From: Acidimicrobiaceae bacterium
GTDB lineage: Bacteria; Actinomycetota; Acidimicrobiia; Acidimicrobiales; RAAP-2
NCBI GenBank assembly: GCA_003152555.1
Contig: PMAL01000153.1
Coordinates: 3,933 to 13,991, forward strand
Reading direction: 5' to 3'
DNA length: 10,059 bases
The notes under the pieces are model-generated. The model had not been told where the DNA came from. It did not search any database and was given only the letters and a program-made list of their open reading frames with translations. A program made the position numbers and the translations under genes. Below are positions 6,257 to 10,059 of the stretch, piece by piece (position 1 is the stretch's first letter; every line of letters starts with the position of its first letter).

Positions 6257-8011
6257 TTACGTTTCGTTAGGACCTTCGCTGCGCCAACTGCGCCACAGTG
6301 AGGCGTACTCGCCATTGAGTTTCACCAGTTCGTCGTGCGTGCCTAACTCGGCGATGCGACCGTCAATCACCACGCAGACCCGGTCGGCGTCGTGGGCCGT
6401 GTGCAGCCGGTGGGCAATCGCAATAACGGTGCGGCCTTCTAACACCGCGCTGAGCGAGTGTTCCAAATGGCGCGCCGCCCGCGGGTCAATGAGCGCCATG
6501 GCTTCGTCGAGCACCAGGGTGTGCGGATCGGTCATAACGAGGCGGGCGAGGGCCAACTGCTGGGCCTGCGCTGGGGTCAGTTGATATCCGGTCGTGCCGA
6601 GTTGGCACATGAGCCCACCGGGCAGCGCGTTCACCCACTCCAAGGCGTCCACGGCATCCAGCGCCCGCAGGATCTCGTCGTCGGTGGCGGTGGGCTTGGC
6701 CAGGGCCAGGTTTTCGCGCACCGAGCCAATGAAGATGTGGTGCTCTTGGGTGACTAATGCCACGTGCTGGCGCAGCATGGTGAGCGGCATCGAGGAGAGC
6801 GCGACGTCACCCACCTTCACTGATCCCGAACCCGGTTCGTCGATGCCGGCGAGCAGTCGGCCGAGCGTTGACTTTCCGGCGCCCGACGGGCCCACGATGG
6901 CGAGACGCTCCCCGGGTTGGATGGTGAGCGAGATGCCGCGCAGCACGTCGTGTCCGCTGCGGTAGGCGTAGTAGACGTCGCTCACGGTGATGGTCTCGTT
7001 CGACGGCTCCACGCCCTCGGTGGGGCGGTCGTCACGCACTGCGGACACGCCCACCAGTCGCGCCAGTGAGGTCTGGCCAATCTGTAGTTCGTCGAGCCAC
7101 GACACGATGCGGTCGATGGGGTCGTTGATCTGGACCACGTAGAGCGTCACCGTCGTCGCCGCGGCAATCGAGATGTGGTGGTTAAGGGCCAGCCAACCGC
7201 TCCAGCCCAGTGTTGCGGCGACGGCCAGGGCGAAGGAACTTTCGACAATCGGAAACCACACCAGTCGCATGAGCAGCGTGTACATCTCGGAGTAGAAGGA
7301 TTCGCGAATGTTTCCGTTCACCCGCGTCTCTTGTCGCTCACCCAGGCGTTGGGCATCCACGGTACGGGCGCCCTCGGCCGTTTCGGCGACCGTCCCTGAC
7401 AGCGAGGCGTAGCTGATGCGCTCGCGCATGTACCCGGGCGTCGTGAAGTGCAGGTAACGACGGGTGGAGAGGTAGAGGAACGGGATGGACACCAAACTGG
7501 CGACGGCGGCCAGCGGACTCACCAGAATCATCGCGATAAAGGTGAGCAATGTCTGGACGAGTGCCACGAGCCACTCGGGCACCGCAAAGCGCACCGTGCG
7601 CGACATGGCTTCGATGTCATTGGTGGTGCGGCTCAGTAGGTCGCCGGTGCCCGCACGCTCGACCTCAATGAGCGGCAGCGCCAGGACGCTCGCGAGGAAC
7701 TCTTCGCGCAACTGCGCGAAGACCTTTTCTCCCAGGATGTAACTGCGCCGGCGCGCGAGGAAAGAGAGTCCGGCGTAGGCGAGCGATGAGCCGAAGAGCA
7801 GCCCGACATAAACGTCGATGCGGTGGGTCGTCATCCTGTGCGTGGTGGCGAGTTCGGTGATCTCACCAATGACCCACGCCGGAATGAGCGCCATGATCGC
7901 GGCCACCGAATACAGCGAGAGCATGCGCGCGAGTTCGCTCCGGTGCTGGCGGATCAGGACTCGCGCGTGGGCGCGTACGAGTGCGGAGTTGGCAATGGGC
8001 AGCTGGCTCAT
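6257..8011 (-). CDS. ABC exporter half-transporter with good Walker motifs but degenerate signature
   Basis: This 584-residue protein has a type IV (B-family) exporter membrane domain in residues about 25-320 with six likely helices (near 30-54, 65-87, 140-165, 166-185, 255-275, 280-296). An ATPase domain follows from about 340 to 575. Walker A is GPSGAGKST (374-382), the Q-loop Gln is 422, Walker B is TLVLDE (498-503) with both Asp502 and Glu503, and the switch His is 534. The signature expected as LSGGQ is instead LTPAQ (478-482) and the D-loop is ALID rather than SALD. The start ATG overlaps the stop of the upstream subunit as ATGA (8008-8011), so the two are co-translated; only a weak GAGAAGAG precedes it. 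It should pair with the upstream subunit in the plasma membrane, supplying the Walker motifs of the working ATP site. Substrate cannot be told; drug or lipid export is typical of the family. Confidence 0.93.
   Translation of the reverse strand: MSQLPIANSALVRAHARVLIRQHRSELARMLSLYSVAAIMALIPAWVIGEITELATTHRMTTHRIDVYVGLLFGSSLAYAGLSFLARRRSYILGEKVFAQLREEFLASVLALPLIEVERAGTGDLLSRTTNDIEAMSRTVRFAVPEWLVALVQTLLTFIAMILVSPLAAVASLVSIPFLYLSTRRYLHFTTPGYMRERISYASLSGTVAETAEGARTVDAQRLGERQETRVNGNIRESFYSEMYTLLMRLVWFPIVESSFALAVAATLGWSGWLALNHHISIAAATTVTLYVVQINDPIDRIVSWLDELQIGQTSLARLVGVSAVRDDRPTEGVEPSNETITVSDVYYAYRSGHDVLRGISLTIQPGERLAIVGPSGAGKSTLGRLLAGIDEPGSGSVKVGDVALSSMPLTMLRQHVALVTQEHHIFIGSVRENLALAKPTATDDEILRALDAVDALEWVNALPGGLMCQLGTTGYQLTPAQAQQLALARLVMTDPHTLVLDEAMALIDPRAARHLEHSLSAVLEGRTVIAIAHRLHTAHDADRVCVVIDGRIAELGTHDELVKLNGEYASLWRSWRSEGPNET
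7701..7722 (-). other. perfect 9-bp hairpin inside the downstream ABC subunit gene
   Basis: TCTTCGCGC (7701-7709) and GCGCGAAGA (7714-7722) are exact reverse complements around a four-base loop. On the mRNA (minus) strand it falls in the codons for the cytoplasmic stretch near residues 97-104 (VFAQLREE). Chance is a reasonable explanation in GC-rich coding DNA. Confidence 0.4.
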
Positions 8012-9735
8012 AGTGACTCTTCTCGCAGCACTATCTGGCAGTACGCGCGAGACGACACGAGCAACGTCTGGTGGGTGCCCGCATCGACGACGTGACCGTC
8101 GACGACCACAAAAATGTGATCCATCTTTTCGAGCACCAGCGGGCTGGTGGTCGCAATGAGCGTCATCTTGGCGCGCCGCATGTCCGCCAGGCGCGCCGCG
8201 ATGCGACCCTCCGTGTGGGTGTCGACCGCCGACGTGGGCTCAACCAAGATGAGCAACTCGGTCTCGGTGAGTAGCGCGCGCGCCAGACTGAGTCGCTGGC
8301 GCTGCCCACCGGAGAAACTGCGGCCCCGTTCTTCGACGAGCGTGTTGAGACCGTCCTCTAACGCGTCGAGGATGTCCAGCGCACTCGCGGCCTCGAGGGC
8401 GCGCAGGATGGGTCCGTCGTTGGGGGTGCCACGCGTCACCAGCTCGTAACGCAGTTCACCGGAAAAGAGCCGCGGTTCAACTTCGCTCACCAAAATGTGG
8501 GACCGGGTGTCAACAACGGAGTACTCGTTGAGGGCGACGCCGTTGAGGAACACCTGACCCACGTCGAGCACGTAGCGTCCCATCCGGTCGGCGATGACTG
8601 CGGCTTCCGCGGGAGTCTCGGTCACGTAGGCGACAAATTGGCCCCGCTGCACCTCAATGCCGCTCTCGCGGTCCTCGAGGCTCTCGATTACCGGGGGCCA
8701 GGGACGGGGGTCGGCCGGCTCGCTGACCAGGGGAGCGACGTTAAGTATCCGCAGCACCCGACCGGCACCAACGTAGGCCCGCGTGGTGGAGATTACGTAT
8801 TCAATGGCCGTTCGTAGTGGTGTGGTGAGGAACGTGGCGTAGCCGAAGAAGGCCACGAGCTGACCGGCCTGCAGGGTGCCGTTCATGACGTTCCTCGCCG
8901 CGATGAACGTCACGATGGCGGTCAGGATCGCGGGCAAAAGAACCTGGCCCGACTCGAGACCCGCCTGCGGGTTGGCAATACGAATTCCGGCGCTGCGCAC
9001 GAGGCCGCTCTGACGCTTGTAGTTGTTAAGGAATACGTCTTCACCGCCGACGCCGCGAAGTATGCGCAGGCCCGCGACCGTGTCCGATCCCAGGGCCGCG
9101 AGACGACCGGCGACTTCACGTTGGGCCGCCTGCGTTGAATGCAGTGGCTTCATGAGCGGGGTCGTGACCGAGGCCAGTATCGGCACGCCGATCAGCACGA
9201 TCAGTCCCAGCTCAACCGACGTCGAGAGCAAGATGAACGAGACGACGATCCACGAAACCACGGCCCCGGAGAATCGCGCGAAGCTGTCGTAGGCGCCGCC
9301 AATTCTCATGGCGTCGGCGGCGACCGTATTGACCACGTCGCCCGCCGGGATCTCGTCGGTGAGCGCCGTGCCGGTTGTGGCGATGTGTCGACCGATGATC
9401 TGAATGGTGCGGTAGGTGGCGCTCATCCAGTTGGTCACGGCTAGCTGATGGCGCAGTGCCCCGCAGACGGCCTGGAACAGGCCCAGCGCCATCACGACGC
9501 CGACCCAGAGGAAGAGTTCGCCGGTATTGCGGTCGACAACACCGTGGTCAATCGCGGCACCTACCGCGGCCCAGAGCAGGGCCTGGGCGACCATCCAGCC
9601 AATGCCAAAGAGGGCGTTGAGGGTGAGCGCGCCCTTTTGCTGCAGCGCCAACCACGCGAGGTAGCGCATGGGGGAGCGCTGGTCGGGCGTGCCGGGGTCC
9701 TCAACGGGAAGTTCGTGGTAAGGCAGATGCAGCAC
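8008..9735 (-). CDS. ABC exporter half-transporter with lost Walker A but perfect signature motif
   Basis: This 575-residue protein has an exporter membrane domain at about 25-330, with likely helices near 37-62, 73-97, 154-172, 175-195, 262-282 and 287-305. An ATPase-like domain follows at about 345-570. The signature FSGGQRQRLSLARA (474-487) is perfect. The Walker A position reads VTETPAEAAV (371-380), with no glycine loop and Ala378 where the lysine should be. Walker B is LLILVEP (494-500), with Val498 replacing the Asp but Glu499 kept; the Q-loop Gln appears to be Glu418; the switch His is replaced by Thr529. The frame is intact over full length, so this is specialisation rather than decay. 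It should lend its signature to the partner's Walker site. GTG 9735 is chosen because an in-frame stop lies two codons upstream (9739-9741); GAAAGA before it is a weak ribosome site. Met23 is the next possible start. Confidence 0.9.
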   Translation of the reverse strand: MLHLPYHELPVEDPGTPDQRSPMRYLAWLALQQKGALTLNALFGIGWMVAQALLWAAVGAAIDHGVVDRNTGELFLWVGVVMALGLFQAVCGALRHQLAVTNWMSATYRTIQIIGRHIATTGTALTDEIPAGDVVNTVAADAMRIGGAYDSFARFSGAVVSWIVVSFILLSTSVELGLIVLIGVPILASVTTPLMKPLHSTQAAQREVAGRLAALGSDTVAGLRILRGVGGEDVFLNNYKRQSGLVRSAGIRIANPQAGLESGQVLLPAILTAIVTFIAARNVMNGTLQAGQLVAFFGYATFLTTPLRTAIEYVISTTRAYVGAGRVLRILNVAPLVSEPADPRPWPPVIESLEDRESGIEVQRGQFVAYVTETPAEAAVIADRMGRYVLDVGQVFLNGVALNEYSVVDTRSHILVSEVEPRLFSGELRYELVTRGTPNDGPILRALEAASALDILDALEDGLNTLVEERGRSFSGGQRQRLSLARALLTETELLILVEPTSAVDTHTEGRIAARLADMRRAKMTLIATTSPLVLEKMDHIFVVVDGHVVDAGTHQTLLVSSRAYCQIVLREESL

Positions 9736-9810
9736 GATTCAGTCTTTCGAGAAGTTGCGTGAGTAAATGATTGCGTGGTGGCGCTGGCCCGTAGGCGCTC
9801 GGTGGATGGT
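9736..9810 (-). other. gap between rnpB and the ABC operon; no firm promoter or terminator
   Basis: About 75 bases separate the RNase P RNA 3' end from the GTG of the first exporter gene. Read on the minus strand it holds a direct repeat AGCGCC (opposite 9780-9785 and 9794-9799) and an AT-richer stretch, but no hairpin with a T-tract and no convincing -35/-10 pair. Read-through from rnpB into the exporter operon, or an unrecognised promoter here, are both possible. Confidence 0.3.

Positions 9811-10059
<249 letters not shown>

Noticed and set aside
8008..9735. Upstream ABC subunit as a decaying pseudogene, because Walker A and B are ruined
   Set aside because: The frame is full length, the signature motif is perfect, the partner's defects are complementary, and the two genes overlap as a coupled pair.
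9780..9799. Terminator hairpin after rnpB
   Set aside because: The two AGCGCC copies are direct repeats, not inverted, and no T-tract follows.

Overview
The window looks like chromosomal DNA from a high-GC actinobacterium. GC is roughly 60% by eye, GTG starts are used beside ATG, genes are tightly packed, and one partial structural RNA lies at the right edge. Protein style (an Rv1355c-type ThiF/nitroreductase fusion beside a GAF-GGDEF-EAL protein) fits Actinomycetota. A deep, poorly studied branch such as Acidimicrobiia is possible, but this is inference.

Left half, plus strand. Positions 10-2376 encode an E1-like (ThiF/MoeB fold) domain fused to an FMN nitroreductase-like domain. After a 113-base gap with a possible weak terminator come three tightly linked genes. 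These are a bifunctional cyclic-di-GMP enzyme with two GAF-like sensors, an intact GGDEF and an intact EAL domain (2490-4790); a small GGDEF diguanylate cyclase overlapping it by seven bases (4784-5605); and an unrecognised 197-residue protein two bases further on (5608-6201). The first two genes keep the same order and orientation as Rv1355c and Rv1354c of Mycobacterium tuberculosis, from memory, which suggests an old functional link between the fusion enzyme and cyclic-di-GMP signalling.

Right half, minus strand. Two half-size ABC exporter subunits (9735 to 8008, then 8011 to 6257) are joined by an ATGA overlap and should form a heterodimer. Their ATPase motifs are complementary: one subunit has good Walker A, Walker B and switch histidine but a ruined signature. 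The other has a perfect signature but has lost the Walker A lysine, the Walker B aspartate and the switch histidine. One ATP site is therefore complete and the other appears dismantled. Upstream of them, running off the window, is the 3' part of the RNase P RNA gene (rnpB), also on the minus strand.

The plus-strand and minus-strand groups converge at 6202-6256. No mobile element, CRISPR array, tRNA or phage gene was seen.
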